NCBI GenBank assembly: GCA_963969365.1
Contig: OZ017759.1
Coordinates: forward strand, 2,170,001-2,234,000
Reading direction: 5' to 3'
DNA length: 64,000 bases
Source of the DNA: Asterochloris sp. CNOR1
Taxonomy: Eukaryota > Chlorophyta > Trebouxiophyceae > Trebouxiales > Trebouxiaceae
The position numbers and the translations under genes are program-made. Of the stretch, positions 23,145 through 37,000 are shown piece by piece; the first letter of the stretch is position 1; each line of letters starts with the position of its first letter. Under the pieces are notes generated by a model that saw nothing but the letters and a program-made list of their open reading frames with translations, was not told the DNA's origin and did no database searches.

Positions 23145-24752
23145 CTACCTAGCGGTGTCTCCAGGCTGGGTTGACCATTTCATCGATGCAGCTGCAATCA
23201 TTTCATGAAATGGCTCAATCAGCAGCTGCAGGACAAGGCTTCCACTGACCTGAACAGTCTGAGAACTGAGGCCTTCCCCTATCTCCCTGTAAATGGTGGT
23301 TCCCTGGGGAACCGGTCTGCTGGCTTTAAAAATGTTACAGGACAATAAATTTGCAGACAGCATGGATTGATATTCCATCATGGCCTGCTGCTGCCGCCAC
23401 ACATTCATATATTCAGGCCAACAGCTGTTTGGCTCTGCAGTGCAGTCTTGACTGTCATGCCTGAAGCAGATCAATTCCTCGCAGTAGTAGTGAGGCGCAA
23501 CACTCCAACCAGCAGGAGGCTTATATGAACCTATGTCTATGTCAGCATACCTGAACACAACCGAGCAGCGGGGTGGCACATCATCGAGGGTGGACAGATC
23601 GACCCAACCTGGGTGGTCTTCCAGCTCAGCGTTTCTGTGATAGACAGCAACAGACAGCCACAAATCCCTCAGATTGGGACAGCTAGCCAGACAACTGAAA
23701 CCAACATGTGGCGTCCCCGTTTGGACGTGGATCCGAACACCAAGCGTCACCAGGTGTGGCAGGCTGGCACAATGTGGCAGTGACTTGGACGAAGTCAAAT
23801 CCTGTTTGCCAACCGAGTGTACAGCTAGCTCACAACCGGCTGGCAGCTGGGTCAAGACTTTGCCAGGGCTGAACTCACCACAGTTGAGCTCCACTCTGGT
23901 CAGCTGTGCCAATGCCGCCAGCTGCTCCAGCCAGGGAATCTCTGTGATAGCTCCTCGAGGTCCCTGGGACAGATGCCCAGAAGATGCCTGCTTGTGCGCC
24001 CGCTCGGGCACAAAGTCAAACAATGCCCTCAGACCCCTTGCGCTGGGGAACTTGGTGACATCCAGCGTTGTGCAGTCCAGCGAGAATATAGCAGAAACCT
24101 CCTCCACACAGGCCAGGGTGGGACAGTCTGACGGCAGCCGGTGTGTGAATTCCAGGCGCCTGACGGTGGGAGGCAGCCAGGCCCAGCTCCTGCAAGGCAG
24201 GATGGGGAGTCAGGTCGTTGAATCACACTGGGGCCGCAAAACAACTGCTGCACATTGACAATTGGCCCTTGATACACGACGAGAGATCAGACCCTTGCTG
24301 TGCAGCACCTCATGTATGTTGCTGTGCAACACGTGACGAGCAAGGCGTGTTGGGTGCTATGCTTGCTTGGAAAACTTTTGCAGCCACAGGTGCTCTGTGT
24401 GAGCTCACTGGCTGGATGCTCAGGTAGGCCAAGCACTCAGGCCTCAGGTGAACAGCATGCCCAGCAGGCGATTTGCTCCCAGATGATTGACACTGACTGG
24501 GGTTGAGCACTGGTGGGTCAAGCCTCGGGGGCCCAAGCTTTGCCATAGCATGAGGATATGAGCGCAAGGCAACCACTCACCCGAGGCCATGACCTGACCG
24601 GAACTCTATGCCACTTGCAGCCAGCGCTGCCAGCACATCCTGCTGCAACATGGGGGCATCAGCCCCACGGAAGACCCTGTCGTGGAGGGCTGAGTGGCCA
24701 ACAGTCCGCAATTGCTTTGCCAACAATGGGCATCTGATGAGCTGAGATGGCA
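23145..24752 (-). CDS. F-box/LRR-like protein with one large exon (5' end unresolved)
   Basis: A large last exon (24189-23145, 347 residues plus stop) joins in phase to an upstream exon ending at 24581. That exon reads LPSQLIRCPLLAKQLR and then VFRGADAPMLQQDVLAALAA. The first block resembles an F-box start followed by a helix. The large exon contains leucine-rich segments such as LEQLAALAQLTRVELNCGEF, LPHLVTLGVRIHV and SCPNLRDLWLSV, which look like degenerate LRRs. A role as substrate receptor of an SCF ubiquitin ligase is inference only. The start codon was not found: the frame meets a stop in the hairpin at 24728-24797. The long single exon contrasts with its neighbours. Confidence 0.55.
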
Positions 24753-24797
24753 ATTGAAGTTGCAGCTTCGATTACCATCTCAGCTCGTCAGATGCCC
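24728..24797. repeat. Imperfect 32-bp inverted repeat (hairpin, 6-nt loop)
   Basis: Left arm 24728-24759 and right arm 24766-24797 pair across the loop TTGCAG. The outer 23 bp match with one mismatch (GGGCATCTGATGAGCTG against its partner), and the inner 9 bp with two mismatches. The element overlaps the 5' side of the F-box-like exon. Confidence 0.85.
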
Positions 24798-25070
24798 AGT
24801 GTCTCCTCTGCTCAGCTTAGGCTCCCTCTCTCTCCCTGAGGACCCTTGAATATTTGGACTTATCTCAGGCACCCTCTCTCTAAGTAATTTTCAGATTGAA
24901 TCATGACTTAAGACTAATAAAATGGCATGAGCTGATCACAGCTCTGGGGTCCAATGAGCTCACACCCAAGTTGAAGCTGGCTTTCACAGATATTGTGACT
25001 TCATGAAATACCACATTGACTCAGCATGAACGGTGACTAGACGCAACATTGACACTTGCCAAGCGGGGCC
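24798..25070. other. Spacer between F-box-like gene and RECQL4 3' end
   Basis: This is lower in GC than its surroundings. It should contain the RECQL4 3' UTR (minus) and 5' sequence of the F-box-like gene. No ORF or repeat is convincing. Confidence 0.4.
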
Positions 25071-28000
25071 TCAGCTGCTAGGGGCCTCTAGGATGGTCAA
25101 AGCCAACTGCATGATTTCTGCAAAATCCAGGTTGGTGAAGCGTTGCCAGAAGCCGCACTTGTGCCACTGGTCACTGGGATATGCTGGGCTGGCAATGCCA
25201 TGCAGAATTCTGGTCACTGCCCTGGCTGTGAGGTTCACGCCCTGCAAATCCAGTACCCACAAGTCGAGTCTCATTGGCACGTATTGCAATCCGCATCAGG
25301 CAGATCTGCTGCAATCCATGCCACACACCGCTGCCCATCCAAGCCAGGCCCAGGCATGACACAGGTGGCATGGCTGTACGCACCGGTTTGTTCCTCTTTG
25401 CCCACGCCAGGAGAGCCACACAGTCTGGTCTGAGCAGCCTGTCCACCTTTTTTAGCGGCAGCTGCCTCTCCTCTGCAGACAGGCAACCGTCACCGCAAGT
25501 CAAAGTGCTCTCTGAAAGGCACCAGGGCAGTGCTTGAGCCCATGCAATTACAGGGCAGCAAGAGAAGTGGATGCCCACCTGGCTCAGGCAGTGACTGGTC
25601 AAAGTACGAGGATACTGCTCCCCGCAGAGACTGCTCTTGGGCGGCTGCACCTTCCTGCAGGCAGCAGGGTGACCTGTCAGTGGTAGCTGTTACTTGACAC
25701 GGAAACTGCTGCTCCTTGCCAATTGCAACAAGAGGAGCCCTTCGAAAGTGTTCCGACCCTGAACATCAGAGCATCTAGGACTCTAGCAGCTGCTGTCTGT
25801 TCCTGGAAAGCGAAAAGTGGCAAGCTGCCAGGGGCAGATCTCCAGAGATGCAGGTAGTGCACGCTGTGGGTGATGCTGCTGCTCCGCTGTGACGCAGTTG
25901 AGGAGAGCCGCCGCATCGTCTGCTGCACAGCAGCTGCTGCTTCTCTTCACAACATGCTCCTCACCTGCTGTGCAGCTGTTGACAGCACACAACCGCGGGT
26001 GTCCAACTGCAACAGGCATTGGAGCCAGGCACACCTGCCTTGCACACAACTGCAGGTGTCCACTGCAGGTGCAACAGGCATGGGAGCCAGGCTCACCTGC
26101 CGTGCAGCAGCTGCCAGTGCGCAGTAGCAGGTATCCAGGCGCTCCAGCTGCTGCCTGCCCACAGCTGCATGGCGCCCTGCCAGCTCCTCACTCAGCTGCA
26201 TCAGGTCCTGGGGCACAGCTCTCACCTTCAAGTGCACAGTAGAGAGCAGTTGACAGAGGCGGGCTGCCAGACAAGGCATTCATTGTCAAATTGCAAATGG
26301 CCCCTGCACAAGCACCGCAGGCTCAGCCTGCACTGCTTGGACCACTTGTGTTGCTGTCGGGTCAACAAAGCACAGCCTGCCCTGCTTGGACCGCCCATTG
26401 CCTGTAGGCAGACGATGTGCAGCCTGCATTGCTTCTGACCAGCCATCTTGCTGATCAGTGGATTCCCAGGTGGTGCATGTTCTGCTTGCAGTCATCCTGT
26501 GGCACTTTTCTGGCAGATAACGGACAGCAGTTGCAGCTCAGCCAGCACACGGCAACCAGGCTGCGGGGCTACCCGCCAGCAGGCCCCTGCGCAGAAGGTG
26601 CAAGCCCATGCCTGAGCTTCTGCAAGGTCAGGCCGGCCTGTGGGGCAGACCGTTCAGCCCCAGCTCAAGCTGCACTCCACATAGGAGCCACCCCCAGTCC
26701 ATGAGGGCCAAAGGCAGGTACCAGCACCACCACCAGTCTGGTGCAGCACTCCTCCTAGAGGGACCATCTCCTTGAGCCTCTGCAAGCTGGCCTGACATGC
26801 AGGGGCCCCACCTCCAGGTCTGGCTCAGGCAGCACTCCGCAGGTGAGCGGCCCCTGCCAGCCAAGGCAGGAGACAACCAGCACCATGAGGATTCGCCAGC
26901 AGCATCCCGACAGAGAGCCTCTCCTGGGGCCTCTGCATGGTCAGGTGAGCTCACCTGGTAAGCAAGGGCGCCCTGGCGTGCCACCTCAAAGCGGAGCACT
27001 TCCTGCTGTGCCAGGGGTTGCAGCGCCTGAAATACCTGTACAGAGAGAGCTGTGAACGTGCTGAGTGACTGCGACATGCTGAGTGAAGTTTTCAGCTTGC
27101 TAAAGGTAGGAGGAAGGGGGAAGGGAGCGGGGAGAGAGTGACATGCCTCCTGAAAGTCAGCTGCTGACCTAGGGACTGCAGCGCGGGGCTGGGCAGGAAC
27201 ATGTTGCTGTTGCATGCTGATCAGCACATCATAGGCCTTACAGAGCAGGTCAGTGCATCAGCTGGTGTCTGTACAGGCTGCAGGACGGTTGGGGCTCCTG
27301 CTGAGGACCATGTCTTGCAGCCAGCATTGCTGCCAGCACAGGACTTGATCTTGTTGGCCTGAGCGTGCTCAAGGGGGCCGCTGCTTGCAAAGCAGTCAGG
27401 CCCCTACTGAGGCCAAGTTGTCCCTGCTTGGTCTGAGTTGGCACACACAGGCACGCCGCCTTTGCATGTTGCATGCATGCAACACAAGAAAGAATCAACA
27501 AGCAGAGGATATGCCTGGTGACCATGCAGCAGCAGGTGCTGCAGACGTAGCTGACCTGAGACATGGGTGCTCCCAGGGCATTCATTAGGTCCGCTGTGGC
27601 AACCGTGTAGCAGCCGCGCCGGTGCTTGGGACAGATGCGCAGAAGCGCTGCGATAATGGGTTGCCCATCTGCATACTGCAGCACAGGAAGCAAGGATGCC
27701 TGCGCTCTCTTATGAGCAGCAACTGTCAGCTCATGCAGATGGCTGCTGCTACTACCTGGGTAAGCTGCAGCCAGCAGTGATACCGTGGCATGCTGGCGCT
27801 GCTCTAAGCAGCATTGCTGAGAAGCTGGTTCTGGCAGGAGCCGTTGCAACGCCGGTCCAGCGCTGCTGTGTCTCTTGGCAGCCTCATGTGGGCCTCATTC
27901 TCGGGTCGTGCGTGGAGTGATGTCATATACACAAGCAACACTCCGAATAGCCCACCTCCTCTGCAGGCTTGTCGTAAAAGGAGACCTGGATGGTGACGCC

Positions 28001-31000
28001 CGTGCTGGGCAGCATGTGCACAAGCTGGCCATCATGGGCCTGCACACTCACAGACACACATCAGACAGGTCTCATGCAAAGCGCTCCTGCAGAATGCACA
28101 GCGTGCCAGGCATGGAGGGGCCAGCTGGGCTGGAGGCAAGAACGGACAGGTCTGCGCCTCCGCCAGCCGCACATGTCTGGCTGCTACAACTCTGGTGCAT
28201 CCATTGTGTGGTCAGCCATGGTGTCGAGCTGAGCAGCCACATTAAGGACAAGCAGCAGCACAGTATGGCTGGCTGTGGCCTGCACTGGGGCGGTTTGCAG
28301 CTGACGCTCCTCACATACTCACTGCATGCAGACCACCAAAGCTGGCATCACTCAAGCGCACTTCGTCACCTCCAGGTAGCTCAGCAGGGTCTCCATGGTC
28401 TCCTCCTTCATGTCCAGCTCGGCAGCGCACTTGCTGATGGCCAGGGTGCCGTACCAGGGCAGGGCCTGCTCACCACCATCTGCAGCACACAAGACTAATG
28501 CTCAAAGGCCTTGGCTTCCAGCTTGTCCAGAAGTCTCTGCTGAGAGCACCAGGCATGCTCAAGGCCTCTGCCCTGGAAAGCACTTCACTCTGCTGCCCCG
28601 ACTCAGCAAGCAACTGGCCCCGACTTCTTTCCTTGGCTTGGCCTTGTGCTGCCTCTGTGTTGCAGCAAAGCATGGCCTTCATCCTTGACAGCCGTGGTTT
28701 GATACTGCAGGGCTTTACAGACGCAGAGTCCGGGGACCCTGTGGTGAGTGCCATCATTGGGCCTGGTCAGCACCGTCGCCCCACCTGTGCTTGCTGGCAG
28801 TGCAATGACTCCCCTCCTGAAAGCCGTGCACATCTGGCTGGTCGGCACCTTTGTCCCACCTGCGCTGGCTGGCTTGGCAAACACTGCCTCCAGGAAGCTG
28901 TGCACGTTGGGCTGGTCGGTGCCGTCGGCGTGGGCCAGGGACCGCAGGCGCAGGAAGTCTCCATCGTCCAGGAAGGCAGTGCACGCTGCCTCACAGCCGT
29001 CACGCCCGGCCCTGCCAACCTGCAATTGAGCACCGGAGGAGCCCGGTGGCTGCAGACTTCTGGGCATGAGTGAGCTGTCCTGCACAATGTTTGCTTCCTG
29101 TGCTGTAGGATGCCACACAGCCATCACTGTGGCTCCAGTAAGCTGCAGACATGCAGTAGCACTTGGTATGGGGGGAGGGTCCACGTGTGGCGTTGCAGGG
29201 GGGCATTGCTGACAGTGCTTCTCAACAGTAGCCATGCATGTGTAGGCACATGGGGCAGAGACACTCTCCTGCCCTCCCACCTGCAGCCATACACTGGCGC
29301 AATGCTACATGCATTTGCAGGTACAGAGGGCAGGCCTACACAGAGACACCGCCCAGCCCCTGCATGTGCAGCCAAGCCTTGCACTGCAGAGATTTGCGGT
29401 CCAGGATGCTTACCAGTTGTTGCCCCAGACACTGCAGCTAAGTGCTGGGCGGCTGCACATGGCCTGCCAATTTTAGAAGCCAGGCACCACCAACCTATCG
29501 CATATGCCTCTGCCACTCGGCACCTAGCTGCAGTGTCAGGGCCAAGAGCTGACAAGCGTCATGGACTGCAAGTCTTTGCATTGCATTGTCAAAGCTAGGC
29601 TGCACTAGGCCTGCCAAACAGCAGCCAGGCACCGCCAAACTGCTGCATGTGGCCATGCCACCGCAGTGCAGGCGGCATGACGCCCTTGGCATTGACCCTG
29701 CCTAGCTGCAGACGTGACACGCCATCAGCATTCCAACGCCAGCCTGGTGCTGACATGAACTTGACCATGCACATGCCAGAACTCTGGGATTCACAGCCTG
29801 GTTTAAACCCTCCCGCAGACCCAGCGGTTGATTCCAACTCATCTGCTGCAGAGTCCCCTCCAGCCTGTACAGCATTTGCATGATCAGCACCCGACATGTG
29901 TGGACGGCAGCCAACAACAGACTCCCACCTGCTGCACATACTCCTCCAGGCTGCGGGGGAGGCTCATGTGCACCACTCCCCGCACCCCCTGGGCATCCAC
30001 CCCCATGCCAAAGGCCACCGTGGCCACCACCACACGCATGCGGCCAGCACAGAAGGCCGTCAGGATGCGGTCGCGCTCCTGCAGGCGCAGGCAGGGGAGA
30101 CATTGGACTCCAGGCTGCTGCCACAAGCTGTCATATTGCAGATGTGTGCAGCACAACATAGCACAGAAGGACACCTATAGCTGAGTCCCCTGCAGGCCCC
30201 ACAAATCAGATGACACAGACTGGCAGGCGATAGCGCAGGGCGTGGGAGCCATCAAGGATGCGCCCGCGCTCCTGTAGGTGCAAGTAAGAGACAGGCTTGA
30301 CATCAGGGTGGGGCGAGGCCATGAGAGTACATTGGCGCCCTACACCAAAGGCCTTTTAGATGTGCTCAGGATCCTGCACGTCCCCTGTGACAGATGTTGC
30401 CGACAAGCCTCGGCCTAGATGCTTAAGCATGTGCCTGCGTCCAGGACAGAAGGCCGTCTGGATGCGCCTGTGCCCCTGCAGATGCACAGAGATGCTGCAC
30501 ATCAGGACGTTGTTTGAGACACAGCACTTTGCAGTCTCCCAGCACCGAAGATTATTTGAATGCACTTGTGCTGTGTTAAACTGCTGCCAGTGACAAGTGC
30601 AGCCCAGTGACAAGGTGGGAAAGCACATTTTGGCACTTGCTTGCCGCCCCAGGGGATCAACAGCACTACACTTTCCACACCAAGCTGGATGGCTGAGGGA
30701 CCTGCGCTGCTGTGACGCCTTGTGCTGTCACCTTCATGTGCTTGCGCGCATGGTAGCTGACTGCGCTGACTCCAGAGGTGTAGAGAAAGCGGGCAACCTC
30801 ATCTGCCTGGCTCTGGAAGGTGCAATACACAATCACAGAGGCCGCCTCGCGCAGGGCACCCTCCCGCAACAGGGCCAGCAGAGCGCGCTTGGCGCCACCA
30901 TTGGCCGTCCCTGCAGTGGGCAGTGTCTGTGAGAACTGCAGGGAACACCTCAGAGGAACTTGCCAGCAAAGTACATGTGGCGCACAGGGCTCCCCACTGA

Positions 31001-34000
31001 TCACTTTGAGGCACATGCATCAGGTAGCCTCTGCCTGCATATGTGCTGCAGTCCTGACAGTGCTTGAATGGTGATTCGCTTCTGACTGCCCAGTTCACCT
31101 CCGTTGTGGTGCACCACAGACAGGCGCAGGTTGTCTCGCATGTTGCTATCCCGCAGCCTGTTCTCTGGCTGGATATCCAGGGCGGTGGCCACCTCTGCCT
31201 CTGTGGCCCGCGTGGCTGTTGCCGTGAGGGCCAGCACGCAGCGCGCCTGCACCTTCTGCTTCAGTAGGTGCCCCAACCGGAAGTAAGCTGACCTGCATGG
31301 CCCGGGGGGACACCAGCTGGCTTGTGAAACACTGGCTAGCAGCAACACCATCTCCAGGAATGGTGGCCCGTCAGTTTCTGGACTGCTGCAGAGGTCTCTG
31401 CAAAGAAGTGCACGCAGCCGCTAGCATTGGGGTCCTCCATCATAAGGTACTCTACCTAAAACAAGATGAGCAACGGCGATTTGATCTGGGGTGCAGCTGG
31501 TGCTAGGGCGGGCTAAATGCAGGCTGCAGGCGCATGCAACTCGCCTGAAGTTGTGGCCCCACTCTGCGACGCAGTGGGCCTCGTCAATGCACACCGCGCT
31601 GAGGGGCATGATCGGCTGCAGCGCCTGCAGGAGGGGCCAGCTGTGCAGGCGCTCGGGGGCCACGTAGAGCAGTCGCAGGCGGCCAGCCTGCATCGCAGGC
31701 AGACAGTGCTGCAGATGGGAGTGCGCAGCGCAGGGGACCATGCAGCAGGTGGGCCGCAGTCTGTCCCAGCAGGCAGGCAGCGCTCCAGGTGGACACACGC
31801 AGCGCAGTGGACGATCACAGCAGGAGTGCAACAGCCTGCACAGCAGGTAGGCAGCGCTCCAGGTGGGAACCTGCAGCGCAGTGTGCAATTGCAGCAGGTG
31901 GGCGGCAGCCTGGGTGGGGCGGCCTCCGGCAGGCACAGCATGGCTGCCAGCCTGCAGCAGCTGCCTTTGCCTGGGTGTAAGAGGGGAATGGCTCGCAGCA
32001 TTGGCTACTGTGCCCTAAGGCTCCTTCAGCAGGGTGGGCAGCTGATCAGAGGCACAGCCCGGATGAATTCATGAAGCAGGGCAGTGGGGCATAGTATGCA
32101 GGTTGCCACCAGAGGGATGCCCTGTCCCAAGGGACTGTCCAAAGCTGTTCACAAGAATGTGTGGGGATGATTACAGAGATTGCTCCTTGCCCCATTTGTC
32201 TTCTTTTTGCAACCTTGCCCTTTCGCTTGCACAGCACAGCATAGCCCTGTATACTTCATGGCCACATGCAGCAGACACAGCAGAGACTGCCAGCTTGCAC
32301 AACATGGCACCATTGCGCTGCTCACAGCATGAGATGGCGGCTGGTAGACGCATCAGCCAGCCGATGGTACAGCTGCCCAGCGCTGCAAAGACAGGCAACT
32401 CCAGAAACACAGCAAGCTGCCCTGTCTCCACACTGCACGCCATTCAGGCTCACCCGCAGGTCCCCAAGCACTTGCAGTGCCTCCTGCTTGCTCTGCCCAC
32501 CCCACAGCATCCCGGCGGGCAGCTGGGGGGGCAGCCTCTGCAGCTGATCCTGCATGAGGGCCAGAAGGGGGGACACCACCAGAGTGGTCCCACCAAGCAG
32601 CAAGGCTGGCATCTGGTAGCATAGAGACTTGCCCCAGCCTGCAAGCAGACAAAAAAGCTCAGTGACACAGCTGCCTTCGATGCCCCTTGCATCCAGATGA
32701 CTTCAATGGGCGATTCCCCCAAAGCAGCAGTGCGGCATTCGCCAGCACAGCAATTTGCCTGACTACAGCATGCTCAGCCACACAGGCGCAGCACACATAG
32801 AGTGCCGCCTCAGACAGCTCTGCCAGGGCAATGCCCCAATCTGCGTACAGCATAGTACCACAGCCACACACGTGGTCACATGTAGTACAGGATACAGCCT
32901 GCAGGCGGTCAGGCCATGTGAGGCATCCCAGACTATGCCACACGCTCCACTTCTGAGTCTCTCAAGGGACTGTTTGGATGCTGGTGGACCAGGCGAAGTC
33001 GGTCACTTTCTGGTGCAGACTGTTGCACAGCTCTATAATCCCTCAACAAGCCTCGACATCTGACAGAAGTGCCTTCCGCTCACAGGAGGATGCTCAGCAT
33101 GCCACGCCTTCAGGAAAGGGCCCACAAAAGCAGCATGGTGTGCTGATCCCCACCTGTTGGCAGGATGGCCAGGGTGGAAGTCCCCTGCAGAACGCGTCTG
33201 ACCACCTCCAGCTGCAGGCCGCGGAAGCCCTGGTGCCCAAACACCTCTCTCAGCACCTCTGCAGCCCTCTCATCTGACAGCTCGTCTAGGGGAGGGGCCA
33301 CGAACTCCTGCAGGCACAGGCCAACTGCTCTTGCTCTCTGCACCCGTCTACTTGGGCCTGCAGTCAGCGTCCTGGCTGCCCAGGGTGCCAGCCAGAGATG
33401 CTTGGGAGTCTTTGTCTGGCAGGTGCATGGCATACTGCCACATCGGCATGGGTAGGTTGGGCAGGCACCCCACAACTCATGTACGGTGCGCCATGTCTGC
33501 TTGCTGCTGCTTGAAGGCCTCACGTGCAAAGCCAGGGCTGGCAGGCCACACAAGCATTGGTGTGTTGACATAATGTCTATACAATGGCCTTGAGCCCTGA
33601 CACCTGCAGCATGTGGCATCAACCCACAGCCTTCTGAACTGACCTGCTCTGCCAGTGCTGGCTGGCTGCGCAAGCTTGCGGATGCGGGCCCTGCAGGCCC
33701 TTGGCGGGGAGCAATGCCTGGCACAGTACGCCCTGCCCCTTCATCATCGCTGTCGGCTGGCACTGCCTGTAGGCATGCACACGCTCTGTACCTTGTCAGG
33801 GAAAGCTCAACACTGTCATACCAGCTCAATCATGTCCGTCTGGGCTTCAGGGTTGTTGGTGTTGTAGATGGTCACCCATGCTGCTGTGCGGTGAGGTGCT
33901 TCATGCGGTGAGATCAAGGCGTCAATGGGCATACGCAGCCTACCAAGTGTCCTATGCCAGCAGGCATCTGGGTGAGACCGCACACTGGCTGTCTGTACAG

Positions 34001-37000
34001 CAGCAAAGCAGACGGCGTGCACGGCCCACAGCGCTGTGCTGGTAGCGCATGAGGCGGCACCATGCATGTCTGGCTATCAGCACACCGGCCAGCAACAGGC
34101 CACACCGAAGCCTGCAGCTCTCACGATGTCGCCTGGCAACAGCTACATCTACCTGCTCAGCTGACACAGCGACAAGCAAGCAATGCAGCATGCATGATGC
34201 ACTGTACCACCCGGCCGCATCTCACACCTCTCCCTGCTGCGTTGTGACACAGATAGCACACAATGCAGCTGCTGTGCCATCCTGACTGCAGACCGCTTCC
34301 CTCCCTGCTGCTTTACATCAAACAAGCATGAGAGAGTGCAATGCTCACTCTGCTGTCTGGCAGCAGGTCCAGAAACCAGCCCCTGCCTGCTGGCTCCATG
34401 AGGCAGGCAGCAAGCAACGCAGCCTGCTGGGGTTGCTGAGCTGTCTGGCAGCAGCTCCCAGCTCTTGCTGCTGACTCGTGGTACACACAGCAACAGCTGC
34501 AACGTGCTGGACTCACCGTGCCATCGGGCAGCAGCTCCTGGCACTCTTGGGCCCAGTGCCCCGCCTTGCCGCACTTGTAGCAGACGGATGAGGCATCCCG
34601 CCAGCCCTCCAGGTGGTCTGCGCCATCCCCTGCCTGCTTCAGGAAGCTGCAGGAAGTGGAAGCAGGCCGTCAGGCTGCATGACGTTGACAGTCTAGCCGT
34701 GCAAGCAATCTAGGTGTGTTGCTCGTTGCTGCCTGCTGCGGGAAAGTCCAGGAACTGTATCAGGCTGCCCAAGGCTAGGTGTACAGTAACAGACAGCCCT
34801 GTAGGTCGAGTGCTCATTGCTGCCTGCTTCAGGAAGCTGCAACATGGGGAAGCAGGCCATGAGGCTGTATAAGTTTCTACAGTCATGCCAGCCGACCAGG
34901 TGGATTCCCCATCCCCAGGAAGCTGCAACAAGGTGAGTTGACTGTCAGGCTGCAAACAGGAGACTCATCTAGGCCAAACACTCAGGCAGGTCGCAGTGTG
35001 CTGCTCACTCTCAATGGGCAGGTCATTCACGCTGGGGCTGCCACTTTCCCAACGGGAAAAGTTGCAGCACAGTGCAAAAGCTGCAGCACTGTTCCCTGCC
35101 GGCAGCGCACATGTTTCATATCGATGTGTCGGCCAGATGTTGCAGCAGCTCTAGTTTGCCTGTCAGGCTGGCTGTTTACAGCATCAGGGCTGCGGCATGT
35201 CGGCTCTGCTGTGCCCCCTGCTGCACCACCTGTGGTGCTGCAGCCCACCTGCCACGGCCGCGGCCCCTGCCACGTCGACTGAACCGCTTGGTGCGCCCCT
35301 TGGCCGCCGCCTTTGACTTAAACTTGTTCTGGGTGCCGCCGCCCTGCATGGCAAGCAACTCATATTGCAACTTGGCATGGCAAGCAACTCATCTCCCACC
35401 CTGCATGGCAACAACCCCATCTCTGTAGAGATGCCACTGCCTTACTGCTCGGCGAGCAACTCAACCCAGGTTCCACCTTCATGCACGCCTGCATGGGCAT
35501 GCCACAAGCTAATGAAGCAGGGAGGGCATTTTACACTGCAGGGAACAGCCCTTCAGGCACACTTGGTGGGCAGCTACAGACATCCTCACTCAACAAGTGG
35601 TTGTGGGCCGAGTTTTGTTGATGCACCATGCCATGTGGCAAAGGCAGCTCTGCAGGGGTTAGCGCATTCAGCAGGCATCCAGAACTCCTCACCTTCATGT
35701 TCATTCTCACAAAGTTGTCCCTCTTGCTGGTCTGCTTCAGCCTAGGTGGGCCATCGCCTGGCCTGGCGGCTGCGGTGCTCCTGCCCTTGCCCTGCGCATG
35801 ACCCCTGCCGCCTGCCCTGCTTGGCACTGCAACTGCAGCTGCAGCTGCTGATGGGTGTGGAGGACTGGCAGCTGCGTCCCCTTGCGCCCCTAGGTCTGAT
35901 TGCCTGCCATCATGTTGCTTGGACAGGCGCTCGGCCAGCACAGGCTTGCTGCCGCTGGTGCTGAGGCCCATCTCCTTCAGCCTGCATGTTACAAAAACCC
36001 CCAGGCAGGTTCTGACTCTGTCACCAGCAACAGGATGCAGACACTGCCTCTTTCAGTGCGCAGCCTGCTGAATTGTCAGGTGGCCTATGCATCTGCACAA
36101 GCCCGCAGCTTCAAGTGCACAGTGCACCTTGCAACACAAAAGGCAAACCCTGTTGATGAGGTAGCCTGCAGACGTCATGTTTACATTCCTCACCATGTGC
36201 CAAGCCTGCTCTTGCAGTGCCAAGCTGGACACAGTAGATATGCAGCAGCCTTCATCCTTCAATATAAAAGGATCTGACACCACAGCCTACCTGGCTCTCA
36301 GCTCTGCTATGGTGGGGCGTGCAGCAGCTGTCCTGCGCCGCTTGGGAACTGCTTTCTCCCCGTCTGTGCTGCTGGCTTCCCTCTCACTGGAGCTTGCATC
36401 ATCAGAGCCACTCGGCATGCAGTCTGAGCCACTTTCAGCCTGAGTGGCTGCCTCACCCCTGCCTGCTGGTGCAGAGGTGGCAGGCCCAGCAGCCCTGGTG
36501 CTGCGGGCGCCCCCTCTTGCAGCCCCTGTGCTGGCAGCCTGCACCTGGCCTCTGGGCGTGCTACAGCTGCTGCCTGGAGCAGGCGGCGCAGCAGGAGGCC
36601 CCAGTGCATGCGCGTGCTTGCGCTTGCGGCTGCCTTGAGAGACTGTGCAGGTCTGGACCACCTGCTGTTTCTCCATGCTGCCGCGCAGCCCATGCACTGC
36701 CGCTGTGGTGCCCACCTGCTGCTGTGTCCCTGTGCTGCACAGCAAATGCTGTGCCGTTGTGCTGCCAGGCTCCTGCTGTGCTGAATCCACCCTGCCATTG
36801 TCAACTGTGCTGGCCTCTGCTGCATTGGCAGACGCAGCAGCTGCTGCCACTGCCATGCCCATTAAACTCCCAGGGGCAGGCGCAGCCGCTGCCGACAGCA
36901 CGACAGCTGCATCCACCGGTTTCCCAGGGTTCTGAACAGCTTCAGGGACAGCCCCAATCTGCTGCCTGGCAGAGCCTGCCACCATGCCACCCAGCTGGCC

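Noticed and set aside
31695-31915. CRISPR-like array
   Set aside because: The units are degenerate, have no constant repeat with unique spacers, and the context is a eukaryotic intron.
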